Of a stretch of DNA of 64,000 nucleotides, positions 46,608-56,916 are shown in pieces (within the stretch, counting starts at the first letter, position 1; each line of letters begins with the position of its first letter). Under the pieces are notes generated by a model, which worked only from the letters and a program-made list of their open reading frames with translations, was not told the DNA's origin and did not search any database. Source of the stretch: Terriglobia bacterium (GTDB lineage Bacteria > Acidobacteriota > Terriglobia > Bryobacterales > Bryobacteraceae); NCBI GenBank assembly GCA_020073365.1, contig JAIQFL010000002.1:32579-96578 (forward strand), read 5' to 3'. The position numbers and the translations under genes were made by a program.

Positions 46608-46834
46608 ACGCCGCAAGTATCCCTATCCGGCGCCGCCGCGTTAACCGATCAGGTCGCGGCGGCGGCTGGGTGGGGCGGCCGGCGTTCTAACTCATCTACT
46701 CTTCGAGGGTTTGGCCCGACCGGTCAAACTGGTAAGGTTTTGCAGGCTATGGCGACGGGGTTTCGCCCCAGGGCGCCGCTTTTGCGATGGGTGCCCTTGC
46801 GCGGACAGCGTTCACTGCCACTATGTTTTGCGAA
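46608..46834. other. Intergenic region with a strong hairpin after the receptor
   Basis: A perfect 10-base inverted repeat (46631-46640 with 46655-46664) could end transcription of the receptor, although no T-tract follows. The remainder shows nothing recognised. Confidence 0.5.
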
Positions 46835-47176
46835 TCAATTGAGAGGATCGACGGAAGGATCGTCGATCGAGTCTCGGCGCCAAAAGAGGTCAGGTTCCGG
46901 ATCCACGTTCTGCCCGTCGGGGACCATTCCCAGGGCTTGGAACACTGCCAATGGAAACTCGAACGTCACCGGGCCGAAGCCCTCGGCGATCCACTGGCCG
47001 TCTACCAGCCGGATTTCCGCTACGTCGTCCGCGTCCTTCACCGCAACACGCATCTCATCGCCCTTTAAACTCAGCAAGATGCCTTGGAACACGCATCCAT
47101 GTCCGCAATGAACCAGCATGATCTGTCCCGTCACAGCCATCATCATCGAACATCGCACGGGGCCCTGCAAAGTCAT
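46835..47176 (-). CDS. Hypothetical protein, 113 aa
   Basis: The ATG at 47176 is chosen because the conserved-looking core starts here. The frame is open further upstream, but that part is poor. I do not recognise the family. The core has a beta-rich pattern (VTGQIMLVHCGHG, then ILLSLKGDEMRVAV) and a terminal part rich in Asp/Pro. No signal or membrane segment is visible, and no clear ribosome site precedes it. Confidence 0.5.
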   Translation of the reverse strand: MTLQGPVRCSMMMAVTGQIMLVHCGHGCVFQGILLSLKGDEMRVAVKDADDVAEIRLVDGQWIAEGFGPVTFEFPLAVFQALGMVPDGQNVDPEPDLFWRRDSIDDPSVDPLN

Positions 47177-47288
47177 GCCCGTACCGGGTGAGTAAGGTCC
47201 AATTGCTATGCTTTCGTACCCGTACCAACGATTACGCCGCCGATCTGAAACTCGATGGGCTTCGTACTCATCTATGTAGTTGACAAGC

Positions 47289-48161
47289 ATGAAACAAGCG
47301 CATAGACCGTTCCAATACACGGCCTTAGCTCTGGGGGTGGGGGCCCTTCTAATGGCTTCCGGTCCGGATCTGGAGCAGGCGCGTAAGCTCTATAATCTCA
47401 CTGATTTCGACCAATCTCTTAAAGTACTACATGCGATTGTGGACAAGGGCGGACCGGAGTATGAACTCATGGGCCGCAATTACTACATGCAAGGTGAGTA
47501 CAAGAAAGCCACCGAAGTCCTTGAGAAGGCCTTCGCCGCCGATCCCACCAACTCCCAGTACGCCCTGTGGCTGGCGCGTGCGCACGGCCGCCGCGCCGAG
47601 ACATCGACCCCCTTCACTGCCCCTGGACACGCCTCCAAGGCTCGGCAGTACTTCGAAAAAGCCGCGCAGTTGAACCCCAGGAACCTGGAGGCGCTCACCG
47701 ACCTTTTTGAGTACTACCTGGAAGCCCCCGGCTTCCTGGGCGGCGGACTCGACAAAGCCCAAGCTACGGCCGCGCAGATTGCCAGGGTGGACCCTGGTGA
47801 GGGCTACTGGTCCCAGGCCAAACTCGCCGAAAAGCGAAAAGAGTACCGCAGCGCCGAAGAGCAGTTACGTCGTGCCATCGAAGTGTCGCCGCAGCAGGTA
47901 GGCCGCTTTATCGATCTGGCCCGCTTTCTCGCCAAGCAGGGCCGGCTCCAGGAGGCCGACCAGAGCTTCGCTCGCGCCGAGAAAATCGCTCCCAACAGCC
48001 CCAAGTTGCTCTATGCTAAAGCGGACTACTACATCAAAAGCAATCGGAATCTTGATGTTGCAAGGGAATTGCTCGTGCGTTACTTGAGTTGCAGTCTCAC
48101 CCCCGAGGACCCGCCCCGCTCACAGGCTGAGAGACTCCTTCGCCAAGTGCAGGGCTCATAG
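47289..48161 (+). CDS. TPR-repeat protein, exported
   Basis: The ATG at 47289 leads into an N-terminal hydrophobic segment (about 10-25). The 290-aa protein has about six to seven tetratricopeptide-like repeats from residue 28 to 270 (units such as YNLTDFDQSLKVLHAIVDK and YKKATEVLEKAFAADPTN). It is a likely scaffold for a periplasmic or membrane complex. It is 9 bases ahead of a MacB-like permease gene, so the two probably form an operon. Confidence 0.8.
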   Translation: MKQAHRPFQYTALALGVGALLMASGPDLEQARKLYNLTDFDQSLKVLHAIVDKGGPEYELMGRNYYMQGEYKKATEVLEKAFAADPTNSQYALWLARAHGRRAETSTPFTAPGHASKARQYFEKAAQLNPRNLEALTDLFEYYLEAPGFLGGGLDKAQATAAQIARVDPGEGYWSQAKLAEKRKEYRSAEEQLRRAIEVSPQQVGRFIDLARFLAKQGRLQEADQSFARAEKIAPNSPKLLYAKADYYIKSNRNLDVARELLVRYLSCSLTPEDPPRSQAERLLRQVQGS

Positions 48162-48170
48162 TCCCCGCAC

Positions 48171-49373
48171 ATGTTTTTCGGCGAAGCCGTCAAGTTCAGC
48201 GCTCAAGCCCTTCGTGCCAATCCCGTCCGTTCGCTTCTGACCGGTCTGGGAATGGTCATCGGCACGGCTTCGGTAATCCTGGTCGTGACCATTTCACTCA
48301 CCAGCCGGGACTACATCCTGGAGCAGGTGCAGGGCATCGGATCCAACATCATTTTTGCCTACTACGTTGCAGCCGGTCCCGGCAACCCCACAGCCGACGC
48401 CGATTACATCAAGATGGCGGATGTGGACGCGATCCGCGACGACCTTGGCGCAGACATCGTCGCCGCCACCGGGGTCATGTCGAATTTCGACCGCATCCTG
48501 ATCGGCGGCAAAGAGCAGGACGTCAAGATAATCGGCACCGACGACGCCTACCGGTCGGTACGCAACATAGTGATCGGCTCCGGCCGATTCCTCGACCCCG
48601 GCGACATCGCGTTACGGACCAAGGTGGCCCTCCTGACCGACAAACTGGCGCAGCGGATGTACGGCAGCCAAGGTGCCGCCCTCAACCAGGCGATCCGCCT
48701 CTTCGGCCTCCAGTTCACGGTCATCGGCACCTTTCACGAAAAAGTGGAGACCTTCGGCCAATCCGAGGTGGAGCGCGATACCATTCTGATCCCCATCGCC
48801 GTTCTGCGGTACTTCACGCCCGTAGAACGCATCGATCCGCTCTACGTTCAGGTGCGCTCGCCCCAGGAAGTGGAGCGGGTAGCCGGGCGCGTACAGGAGA
48901 TCCTGGCGGCCCGGCATCGGCCCGGCGCCGCCTACCGCGTGGACACCCTTACCGCGATTCTGAACGCCGCCAAGAATATTTCCCTGATCCTCTCGCTGGT
49001 CCTGATCCTGGTTTCGGCGATTACCCTGGTGATCTCCGGCATTGGCATCATGAATATCATGCTGGTGACGGTGACCGAGCGGACGCGCGAGATCGGCGTG
49101 CGGTTGGCCGTGGGGGCCTCGGCCAGGGAGATTCTGCTCCAGTTTCTCACTGAGGCGATGATGGTCAGTCTGACCGGCGGCGTGCTAGGGATTCTCGTTG
49201 GCGTGGCGATTCCGTTGAGCGTGCAATTGTTCGCCGAGATCAAGATCCCAATTTCCCCGCTCGCCATCGCAGTCGCATTCGGCGTCTCGTGCCTGGTGGG
49301 CTTGATCTTCGGCATTCTGCCCGCCAATCGAGCCGCGCATCTGAACCCCACCGAGGCCCTGCGCTATGAGTAA
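48171..49373 (+). CDS. MacB-like ABC permease without ATPase
   Basis: This 400-aa inner-membrane protein has one N-terminal helix (about 18-42), a large MacB-type periplasmic domain (about 45-245) and a C-terminal FtsX domain with three helices (about 270-390; ISGIGIMNIMLVTVTERTREIGVRLAVGA). There is no nucleotide-binding domain and no ATPase gene next to it. It shares an operon with the TPR gene, and its stop overlaps the ATG of the next frame at 49366. Confidence 0.88.
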   Translation: MFFGEAVKFSAQALRANPVRSLLTGLGMVIGTASVILVVTISLTSRDYILEQVQGIGSNIIFAYYVAAGPGNPTADADYIKMADVDAIRDDLGADIVAATGVMSNFDRILIGGKEQDVKIIGTDDAYRSVRNIVIGSGRFLDPGDIALRTKVALLTDKLAQRMYGSQGAALNQAIRLFGLQFTVIGTFHEKVETFGQSEVERDTILIPIAVLRYFTPVERIDPLYVQVRSPQEVERVAGRVQEILAARHRPGAAYRVDTLTAILNAAKNISLILSLVLILVSAITLVISGIGIMNIMLVTVTERTREIGVRLAVGASAREILLQFLTEAMMVSLTGGVLGILVGVAIPLSVQLFAEIKIPISPLAIAVAFGVSCLVGLIFGILPANRAAHLNPTEALRYE

Positions 49374-50322
49374 CGAAGTGGGGCGGACACCCTTGTCCGC
49401 GGGCGACCCCCCGGTCGCCCTGCTTCGCCCGAAGATGGCGGGTCCAGGGGGACCCGCGCGGACCGGGGGGTCCGGCCCACTGCGCGGCCTGGTCCTCCTC
49501 ACCCTGCTGGCCTCCGCGCTCCCCGCTCAATCGGTGGACATCTACCCCGAGTTTCGCCGTGTGGATCCCTTCGGCGCCGTCGTCGCCGCCGACAAAACCC
49601 TGGCTCCCCGCGAAGTCCTTTCACCAGCCGTTGCCCGCAATGCCCACGCCTCTTTCCACGTCGTGGTTTCTCTCCCGCCGCAAGAGACCTATCTCCTGTA
49701 CGTAGCGCCAAATCCGCTCAATGCATGCCGCGTCGCGCTCTACAAGGAGCACTTCGTCAAGACCAGCCGGGGCTGGATTCCCGATACCCTGGTCGAAGTC
49801 GCCCGTCTTCCGGACTTCGGAGTCATGCCCGATCCGGACGACAAAATTGAAGGCCAGAACACGCGCCTTTACCTGCTGGACCTCTGGATCCCACCGAACG
49901 CCGACGTGGCCCGCTTCCGGCTCGAGGTGCAATTGAAGGTGGCCGACTGGGTCGTCAGGCCCATGGAACTCCGGGTGCTTCCGGCTCGAGTTCCCGACAT
50001 CCCCTCTACGGATGCCGCCAAGCCGCCGCGCCTGCCCCCCGTGGAACAGGGAGCCGACTTCCCTGCCCTGGATGCTGTGCGCGAATACCTCTCGCGTTCT
50101 CCGCTCCGCGTGGACCCCCAACCGCTCACCGTGAGCGGCATCATCCGCCGGAATGCCATCCAGGACATGGCGCTCGCCGCCTCGCTCGACCCTGCCATAG
50201 CCGGACCGGAGGCTGTGCAGCGCCGCGCCATCGATCTGGAGTGGAACAACTTCCGTTTCTTCCCGCGCTTCTTTGGCGCCGAGTGGTACCTGCGTCTGCG
50301 GGACTTTCTATTCACGCGGTGA
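49366..50322 (+). CDS. Exported hypothetical protein with REP-derived N-terminus
   Basis: This 318-aa frame overlaps the permease stop by 8 bases. Codons 5-38 lie inside a cluster of palindromes (49378-49480). A hydrophobic signal peptide (GLVLLTLLASALPAQS) starts only after it, near residue 41, and a beta-rich domain (about 60-220) follows. An alternative start is ATG 49435, still within the repeat. The function is not recognised. The N-terminus may be non-native. Confidence 0.65.
   Translation: MSNEVGRTPLSAGDPPVALLRPKMAGPGGPARTGGSGPLRGLVLLTLLASALPAQSVDIYPEFRRVDPFGAVVAADKTLAPREVLSPAVARNAHASFHVVVSLPPQETYLLYVAPNPLNACRVALYKEHFVKTSRGWIPDTLVEVARLPDFGVMPDPDDKIEGQNTRLYLLDLWIPPNADVARFRLEVQLKVADWVVRPMELRVLPARVPDIPSTDAAKPPRLPPVEQGADFPALDAVREYLSRSPLRVDPQPLTVSGIIRRNAIQDMALAASLDPAIAGPEAVQRRAIDLEWNNFRFFPRFFGAEWYLRLRDFLFTR
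49378..49480. repeat. REP-like doublet inside a reading frame
   Basis: A forward copy (GTGG head 49378-49381, arms 49383-49389 and 49394-49400), two headless hairpins (49401-49419 and 49438-49457) and a reverse copy (arms 49459-49464 and 49469-49474, head at 49480) are packed in about 100 bases. All lie within the first codons of the 49366 frame. Confidence 0.65.
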
Positions 50323-50395
50323 CACGGGCATCCTTGCCTGTGTTGCTTTTCCCCTTGCTAACCAATACCAACCCCCTCCGTTTAACCTAATAATC

Positions 50396-52254
50396 ATGGG
50401 ATCACTCCTGCCGGATCTCGCGTTCTCCGCACGCACGCTTCTCCGGCGCCCCGGGTTCGCCCTGTTGGCCGTCCTCACGGTGGCCCTCGGCATCGGCATC
50501 AACACGGCGATGTTCACCATCGTCAATGGCGTCCTGTGGAAAGCGCTGCCTTATCCGGATTCCGACCGGCTGGTGATGTTCAACGAAGCATCTGCCTCCG
50601 GCCCGTTGAACTGTTCCTATCCGAACTTCGAGGACTGGCGTCGCAGCAGCGCGTTGTTTGAGGATATAGCCTTGGCCCGCCAGTTTCCGCCGGCCACCCT
50701 GCGGCTCGAAGGCTCCGTGGAGTCTGTTCCCACCGGCTACGCGCACCCCAACCTGTTCTCCCTGCTGGGTGTCCGCCCGGCGCTGGGACGCCTGTTTACC
50801 GCGGAGGAAGACAACTCTGCCGCCGAGCCCATGGCGGCCATCACCCATCGCGCCTGGGAGCAATACTTCGCGAGCGACCCGTCGGTGATCGGCCGTCATA
50901 TACGGTTGCACATTTCCTTCGAAGGCAAGACGGTCGAGTCGATGGTGATTGGCGCCGTCCTGCCGCCCGATTTTCGCTATGAAAACATCGACCTCTGGCT
51001 GCCCCTCAACCGGTTCTGGGGGCACATCGATGAGATGCGCAGCAACGATTGGTTCCGCGGAATCGGAAAACTGAAGCCCGGTGTAACTCTAGAACGCGCA
51101 CGCAGAGATCTGGACGCTGTATCCCGCGACTTGGAACGGCAGTACCCGGCCACCAACAAAGACGTGCGCCCCATGGTCGCAGGCCTGATCGACTACTACG
51201 CCGGCCGCGTCCGTACCCCGCTGCTGCTGCTGTTTGGCGCCGTCGGGTTCGTCATGCTGATCGCTTGCGGCAATGTGGTCCACCTCTTGTTGACCCGCAC
51301 TCTCGGCAGGAGCCGCGAGATCGCCGTGCGGCTGGCCCTGGGGGCGGCTCGCGGGCGCCTTCTGCAGTTGCTGCTCGCGGAAAGCCTGCTGATCGCCGTA
51401 GCCGGCGGGACCGCGGGCGTATTTCTTGCCCGCTGGGCGGTAGTGTGGACGGTCGCATCGCAGCCTCGAACTTTGCCGCGGGCGCAGACACTACAGATCG
51501 ATGGCTCCGCCCTGCTCTATGCCCTGGCCGTCACTGCCCTTACGTTTGGTATCCTCGGCCTGACGCCTCTCTGGCAGGCCTCGCGCGCGAACGTACTGGC
51601 GTCGCTGCAATCGGCCGGCCGCGGCGGCACGGATCGCAAGCAGCGACGCCTCGGCTGGGGAATGGTGGCCGCGGAACTGGCTATGGCGTCCATCCTGCTG
51701 ACCGGCGCCGGCCTCATGATCCAGACGCTGCGCAACCTGAGCCTGGTGAATCTGGGCTACCGGCCGGAAGGAGTCCTGTCGGTACCGATCAACCTGCCGG
51801 GTTACAAGTACGCCGAGCAGGGGCAGTCGGAGGCGGTAACCGGGAGCATTCTGCGAGAAATCGAATCCCTGCCGGGCTTTGTTTCGGCGGCCTACGCCGA
51901 GCCGTTCCAAGTGGGCGGGAACGGAATGCTGCCGGCGTTGATCGTTCCGGGGCGAACCAACCCGATGACACCACCGATGATTCCCACGATGCAGGTCTCG
52001 TCCGGCTTCTTCGAGGCGTTGCGGATTCCGCTGCGCGCCGGCAGGTTCTTCGCGAAGCCGCATCCCGTCGCGCGCGAGGCCGCGAACCTCCTCGCGAAGT
52101 TCCTGGCCACCCAACTCTACGGCGTCACCGCGCATGATCCATCCATCTATGCCGCCGTGATTGCCCTGATCGCCGCCGTCGCTCTGGCCGCATCCGCCGT
52201 CCCGTGCTACGCGCCTCTAACATCGACCCGGCCACTTGCCTTCGGGCAGAGTAA
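50396..52254 (+). pseudogene. ADOP/MacB-like permease, decayed
   Basis: From ATG 50396 the protein reads as an ADOP-type permease: an N-terminal FtsX core with MacB-like loop (about 1-240), FtsX helices (about 260-400) and a second loop. Near 52050 the frame jumps from the GRFFAKPHP part to a final-helix segment (LYGVTAHDPSIYAAVIALIAA), so about 190 residues of the second FtsX unit are missing. A frameshift at about 52205-52225 then moves the last residues (IDPATCLRAE) to another frame, which ends at TAA 52254. The 823-aa frame reading on to 52744 is an artefact antisense to fabG. Confidence 0.75.
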
Positions 52255-52271
52255 CTGGAACATCTTCGTAG

Positions 52272-52381
52272 GTGGAGCGGCCTTTCAGGCTGCCACGACG
52301 ACATTTGTGCCGGCGTATCGGGTGACACGAAGAATGCCCGCACGAAAGCGGGCATGGCAGCCTTCTAAAAGGCCGCTCCAC
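52272..52381. repeat. REP-like inverted doublet with inner hairpin
   Basis: Forward (52272-52295) and reverse (52355-52381) copies each have a GTGG-A head and their own stem-loop, and they are near-complementary to each other. A third hairpin (52334-52341 with 52348-52355) lies between. The element fills the space between the permease pseudogene and the fabG stop. Confidence 0.7.
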
Positions 52382-52420
52382 GGAACTTTGCGCCACCCTG
52401 CCACAAAAGCCCTGCCATCC

Positions 52421-53155
52421 TCACATATACATGCCGCCGTTGACCGCCAGCACGTGTCCGGTGATATAGGCGGCGTCCTCGCTGGCGAGAAACTTCACAG
52501 CCGCTGCAACATCTTCGGGCCTTCCCATGCGGGCCAGGGGAACCGAAGACAGAATCTTCTGCTTTACATCGTCGGGCAGGTCCTTGGTCATATCGGTCGC
52601 GATGTAGCCCGGCGCCACCGCGTTCACCGTGATGCCGCGGCTGGCCATCTCCTGCGCCAGTGCCTTCGTCAGGCCGATGAGGCCGGCCTTGGATGCGGCG
52701 TAGTTGGCCTGCCCGGAGCTGCCCGCCTGTCCCACCACCGATGAGATATTGATGATCCGGCCCCATCGGTTGCGCATCATGCTGGGCAGGGCCTGCTGAA
52801 TGCACAGGAAGGCGCCATCCAGATTGAGGCGGAGCACCAGGTCCCAATCGGCCTGCTTCATGCGCACCGCCAGGCCGTCACGCGCGATGCCGGCGTTGTT
52901 GACCAGGACATCGATGCGGCTCTTGTCCGCCAGCGCCTTGGAAAAGGCCGCCTTGACTGACTCCAGCGACGTCACGTCCAGGTTCACCGTCATTGCCTCG
53001 CCGCTGCACGCGCGAATCTCGGCGGCGACCTCCTCGTTCTTTTCGATTTCCGGCGAGGCGACCACAATATCGAAGCCCGCGCGGCAAAGCGAAAGAGCCG
53101 TTGCCCGGCCGATTCCGCGGCTTGCACCCGTAACGAATGCAACTCGATTGAACAT
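52421..53155 (-). CDS. fabG: 3-oxoacyl-ACP reductase, SDR family
   Basis: This 244-aa short-chain dehydrogenase has TGASRGIG at 9-16, NNAG at 86-89, catalytic S139, Y152 and K156 (ANYAASKAG) and the VNAVAPGYIATDM loop, all as in FabG. It reduces 3-ketoacyl-ACP with NADPH in fatty-acid synthesis. Its length fits. No other fab gene is adjacent, so a role on another 3-keto substrate is possible. It faces the permease pseudogene and is divergent from the receptor at 53387. Confidence 0.9.
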   Translation of the reverse strand: MFNRVAFVTGASRGIGRATALSLCRAGFDIVVASPEIEKNEEVAAEIRACSGEAMTVNLDVTSLESVKAAFSKALADKSRIDVLVNNAGIARDGLAVRMKQADWDLVLRLNLDGAFLCIQQALPSMMRNRWGRIINISSVVGQAGSSGQANYAASKAGLIGLTKALAQEMASRGITVNAVAPGYIATDMTKDLPDDVKQKILSSVPLARMGRPEDVAAAVKFLASEDAAYITGHVLAVNGGMYM

Positions 53156-53242
53156 CGTTTCTCCTCAGGATGTACTGGTCTTAAATACAATCATAACTTA
53201 TGGCCGATTGATCCAAGCGCCCTCGCCGCGCTCGGAATTTGT

Positions 53243-53271
53243 TTGACATAGGGCAGCACCCGCAATATAAT
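53243..53271 (+). promoter_or_regulatory. Consensus sigma70 promoter before the third receptor
   Basis: TTGACA (53243-53248) and TATAAT (53266-53271) are separated by exactly 17 bases, a full consensus. The start near 53278 gives a leader of about 109 bases to the ATG at 53387. Confidence 0.85.
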
Positions 53272-53386
53272 CGCCCCATCGTTGGTCCAGGGGCGGATAC
53301 GCGAAACCGGCAGTCCCATGTGGCACCGCCCGTTTTGGCCTGTCTGCCTCTACCAGCACCGGGGCTACACGTTTTGAGGAGGGGTC

Positions 53387-56300
53387 ATGAAGCTGCATCC
53401 GATTCCCGGCGCTCTGTGCGCCACCGTATTTTTGGCTCTCGCTGCCGGAACCTTGTGGGCGCAGTCCTACCAGGGTGGCGTTCGCGGCATGGTCCGCGAC
53501 CCGGGAGGCTCCGTGATTCCCGCAGCAAAGGTCGTGCTGATCAATCAGGCGACCAGCGTCTCGCGCTCCACGTTAACCAACGCGTTGGGAGAGTACGTCT
53601 TTGGTTCGCTGGATCCGGCGACCTATTCCGTGGCCGTGGAGGCTCCCGGATTCAAGAAAATGCAGCTTGACCAGGTGGTGGTGGGCACTCAGGAATTCCT
53701 CATGCTGGACGTGAACATGGAACTCGGTTCCGTCAACGAAAGCGTCCTGGTCACGACGGAAATGCCCCTGCTCGAAACCTCCAACGCCTCCAACGGCCAG
53801 GTGATCAGCGCACAACAGTTGGCCGACCTGCCCAATCTGGGCCGCAATCCGTACCTGATGTCGAAGCTCTCCAACAACGTAGTCCCGGTGGGAGATCCGC
53901 GCTGGAATCGCTTTCAGGACCAGATCGGCTCCTCGGCGATCTCGGTAGGGGGCGGTCCGATCCGTGGCAATAACTACACCATCGACGGCATTTCCATCAC
54001 GACCTCGCAGAATCTGCCGATGGCCATTCCCACCATCGAGGGCGTGCAGGAGATGAAGACGCAGACCGATACCTATGACGCCACCATGGGCAGAACCGGC
54101 GGCGGGGTGTTCAATACCACGCTGGGTTCCGGAACCAACGGTGTTCACGCCGAGTTGTTTGGTTACCTTCGGCAGACCGCCTGGGCGGCCAATACTTTCT
54201 TCAACAATTCCGCCGGGCTGCCGCGCACCGGCGATGACTGGAAGAACTTCGGCGGGCACGCCGGCGGGCCGGTGGTGATTCCCAAGCTTTACAACGGCCG
54301 CAACAAAACCTTCTTCTTTGTGGCGCAGGAAGCCTATCGGGAACACCAGCCATACTCCGTTCAATACGCTTTACCGACCGCCGCCGAGCGCGCCGGCGAT
54401 TTTTCAAAGGCCGGGCTTGCCATCTACGATCCCTTTTCCACCCACGCCTGCCAGGCCGCCGACAACTGCCCCTCGGGCGTCAGCGCGGTGCGCACACCGT
54501 TAGCCGGCAACCTCATCCCCACATCGCAAATCAATCCCGTGGCCGCGGCGATTCTCAATCCGCTCTACATCCCGCTGCCCCAGAATACCAGCGTGAAGAC
54601 CGTCGACACGAACAACTTCACGGGAAGCGACTCGCTCTTCAATCGCGCCGACGAGTACATTTTCAAGCTGGAAGAGAATCCGGCGCAGTGGTTGCGCCTG
54701 ACCGGCTCCTTTCTTTACTACAAGAGCCGCGAGCCGGGCGGGAACCCGCTCGGAACCATCGCTGGATCCAGCGGGTCGTATCTGTTGTACCGCCACGTGG
54801 ACGCCACCGCCGTCAACGCCATTGTGACCGCCAACCCCACCACGATCGTGACCCTGCGCTATGGCTTCAACCGCTTTCCGAACATCTACAATGCCGTCAG
54901 CTCGGGCTTCGACCCGGCGGCGCTGGGGTTTCCGGCGAGCTACGTGAACGCTTTGACGGTCAAACAGTTCCCCGGAATCAGCCTCACTAACGCGGGGAGC
55001 GCGGTCGGATACAACGGCACGCAGAATGTGAACTATTGGTCGAAGAATGCTTCCGCAAGTGTCTCAAAATCCGCGGGTAAACACAATCTGCAGATTGGCT
55101 TTGACTTTCGGACAATCGATAACGGCGGCTTGGCCTATGGTGGGCCCGCGGGAAGCTACAGCTTCAATGGCGTCTTCTCGCAGCAATACCCGACCAAGAC
55201 CAACGGTACCGGAGCCGACTGGGCCGACCTCCTGATGGGGTACCCCTCCAGTGGATCGCTCCAGACCACTACGCCGCTGTATTTCCAGGTCAAGTATTAC
55301 GGGGGCTACTTCCAGGACGATATTCGCCTCACCAAGCGGCTCACCGTGAATATCGGCCTTCGCTATGAGTACGAGACGGGAATCTCGGAGCGGAACAATC
55401 ACATGCTGGTCGGCTTCGATCAAGCCGCTATCAACCCCATCGCCACGGGTTTGCCGGCGGGGTCGAGTGTGACGCCGCGCGGGGTGATGCAGTTTGCGGG
55501 CCAGGACGGGAACCGGACCACATCCGGAAGCCCCTTGCGCGACAAATTCGGCCCGCGCATCGGCTTGGCGTACCAATTGAACTCGAAGACCACTCTGCGC
55601 GCCGGATGGGGCATCTTCTACGCGCCCACATTTTTCGGCGTGGACTCCCCAACCGCGCCCGGCTTCGTGCAGGCGAACAATTACGTCGCCAGCAACAATG
55701 GCAATCAGACACCCGCCAACTCACTGAGCAACCCGTTTCCGGCGGGCATTCTCCAGCCGGCGGGCAGTTCGCTGGGGGCGCTCACGGCGATCGGCGGAAC
55801 CTTCACGTTTGTGGATCAGAATCGAACTTCGGGCATTGTCAATCAGTTCTCCACGGACATCCAGCGCGAGTTGCCCTTCGGCATCGGGGCCGAGATCGGC
55901 TACGCCGGTTCCCGCTCCCACCACCTGCTCCCGGCTTCCACGGCGACCGGCGCCCAACTGATCAATCAGGTTGCGCCCCAATTTATGTCCATGGGCTCGC
56001 AATTGAGCCAGTCGGTCGCCAATCCTTTCTATCAGCACGGCGGAGTGGGAGTAGTCGGCAGCGCGACGGTGGCCCAGGCGCAGCTACTCATGCCCTTCCC
56101 CGAGTACGGCGCCATCACCGAAAACACCAACGTGGCGCACGCCCGGTATGACTCGCTGTTGCTGAAGGCGCAAAAGAGGCTGAGCCAGGGGCTCACCTTC
56201 CTGGCGACTCTCACTTGGGCCAGGAACGAAGACAACGCCTGGGGCAGCGCCGGCAGCAATTACTTCAATACCTTCGCCGGCAGCACGCCCGCTGCCGCGG

Positions 56301-56899
56301 TGCAGAACGTCTACAACACGGCCGCGGAATGGGCGCTGGCTTCGTCGGACGTGCCCTTGCGCTTTACCGCCGGCTGGACGTATCAACTGCCTTTCGGAAA
56401 GGGGCGGTCGTGGCTGAACCACAACAATGTGCTCAATTACCTGGTGGGCGACTGGTCGATCAACGGCCTGACCCTCATCCAGAACGGGTTTCCGCTGTTC
56501 ATCTATCAAACCAACCAAAATTCCGTGATTGGCGCCGGCGAGCAGCGGCCCAACGCCACCGGCGTCAGCCCGGTTTTGTCCGGCAGCCCGCAGGAGCGGC
56601 TCAGCCAGTACATCAATCCGGCCGCGTTCTCACTGGCGCCCTCGTTCACCTTCGGAAATCTCAGCCGCAATATTGGTTATCGCGGACCTGGCCAGGCTAA
56701 CTTCGATCTCTCCGTGTTCAAGAATTTTACGATCCGCGAACGTTTCAAGGCGGAGTTCCGGGCGGAGGCGCTGAACGCGTTCAACACGCCGCTCTTCTCC
56801 AACCCCAATACCCTGTTCGGCAGTTCGAACTTCGGTAAGCTGGTGTACCAGACCAACACCCCGCGAGAGCTTCAACTCGGCCTGCGCTTTAAGTTCTGA
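53387..56899 (+). CDS. Oar-like TonB-dependent receptor, 1170 aa
   Basis: This protein has a signal peptide to about residue 25, a carboxypeptidase-regulatory-like domain (about 28-110; VRGMVRDPGGSVIPAAKVVL), a plug-like region (about 120-230; GNNYTIDGISITTSQN) and a barrel ending in LRFKF. It is shorter and more divergent than the paralogous pair at 42537 and 59658. A full consensus promoter suggests high constitutive expression. The substrate is unknown. A REP-like hairpin lies behind its stop. Confidence 0.9.
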   Translation: MKLHPIPGALCATVFLALAAGTLWAQSYQGGVRGMVRDPGGSVIPAAKVVLINQATSVSRSTLTNALGEYVFGSLDPATYSVAVEAPGFKKMQLDQVVVGTQEFLMLDVNMELGSVNESVLVTTEMPLLETSNASNGQVISAQQLADLPNLGRNPYLMSKLSNNVVPVGDPRWNRFQDQIGSSAISVGGGPIRGNNYTIDGISITTSQNLPMAIPTIEGVQEMKTQTDTYDATMGRTGGGVFNTTLGSGTNGVHAELFGYLRQTAWAANTFFNNSAGLPRTGDDWKNFGGHAGGPVVIPKLYNGRNKTFFFVAQEAYREHQPYSVQYALPTAAERAGDFSKAGLAIYDPFSTHACQAADNCPSGVSAVRTPLAGNLIPTSQINPVAAAILNPLYIPLPQNTSVKTVDTNNFTGSDSLFNRADEYIFKLEENPAQWLRLTGSFLYYKSREPGGNPLGTIAGSSGSYLLYRHVDATAVNAIVTANPTTIVTLRYGFNRFPNIYNAVSSGFDPAALGFPASYVNALTVKQFPGISLTNAGSAVGYNGTQNVNYWSKNASASVSKSAGKHNLQIGFDFRTIDNGGLAYGGPAGSYSFNGVFSQQYPTKTNGTGADWADLLMGYPSSGSLQTTTPLYFQVKYYGGYFQDDIRLTKRLTVNIGLRYEYETGISERNNHMLVGFDQAAINPIATGLPAGSSVTPRGVMQFAGQDGNRTTSGSPLRDKFGPRIGLAYQLNSKTTLRAGWGIFYAPTFFGVDSPTAPGFVQANNYVASNNGNQTPANSLSNPFPAGILQPAGSSLGALTAIGGTFTFVDQNRTSGIVNQFSTDIQRELPFGIGAEIGYAGSRSHHLLPASTATGAQLINQVAPQFMSMGSQLSQSVANPFYQHGGVGVVGSATVAQAQLLMPFPEYGAITENTNVAHARYDSLLLKAQKRLSQGLTFLATLTWARNEDNAWGSAGSNYFNTFAGSTPAAAVQNVYNTAAEWALASSDVPLRFTAGWTYQLPFGKGRSWLNHNNVLNYLVGDWSINGLTLIQNGFPLFIYQTNQNSVIGAGEQRPNATGVSPVLSGSPQERLSQYINPAAFSLAPSFTFGNLSRNIGYRGPGQANFDLSVFKNFTIRERFKAEFRAEALNAFNTPLFSNPNTLFGSSNFGKLVYQTNTPRELQLGLRFKF

Positions 56900-56916
56900 G
56901 TGGATCTTGCAGCGCT

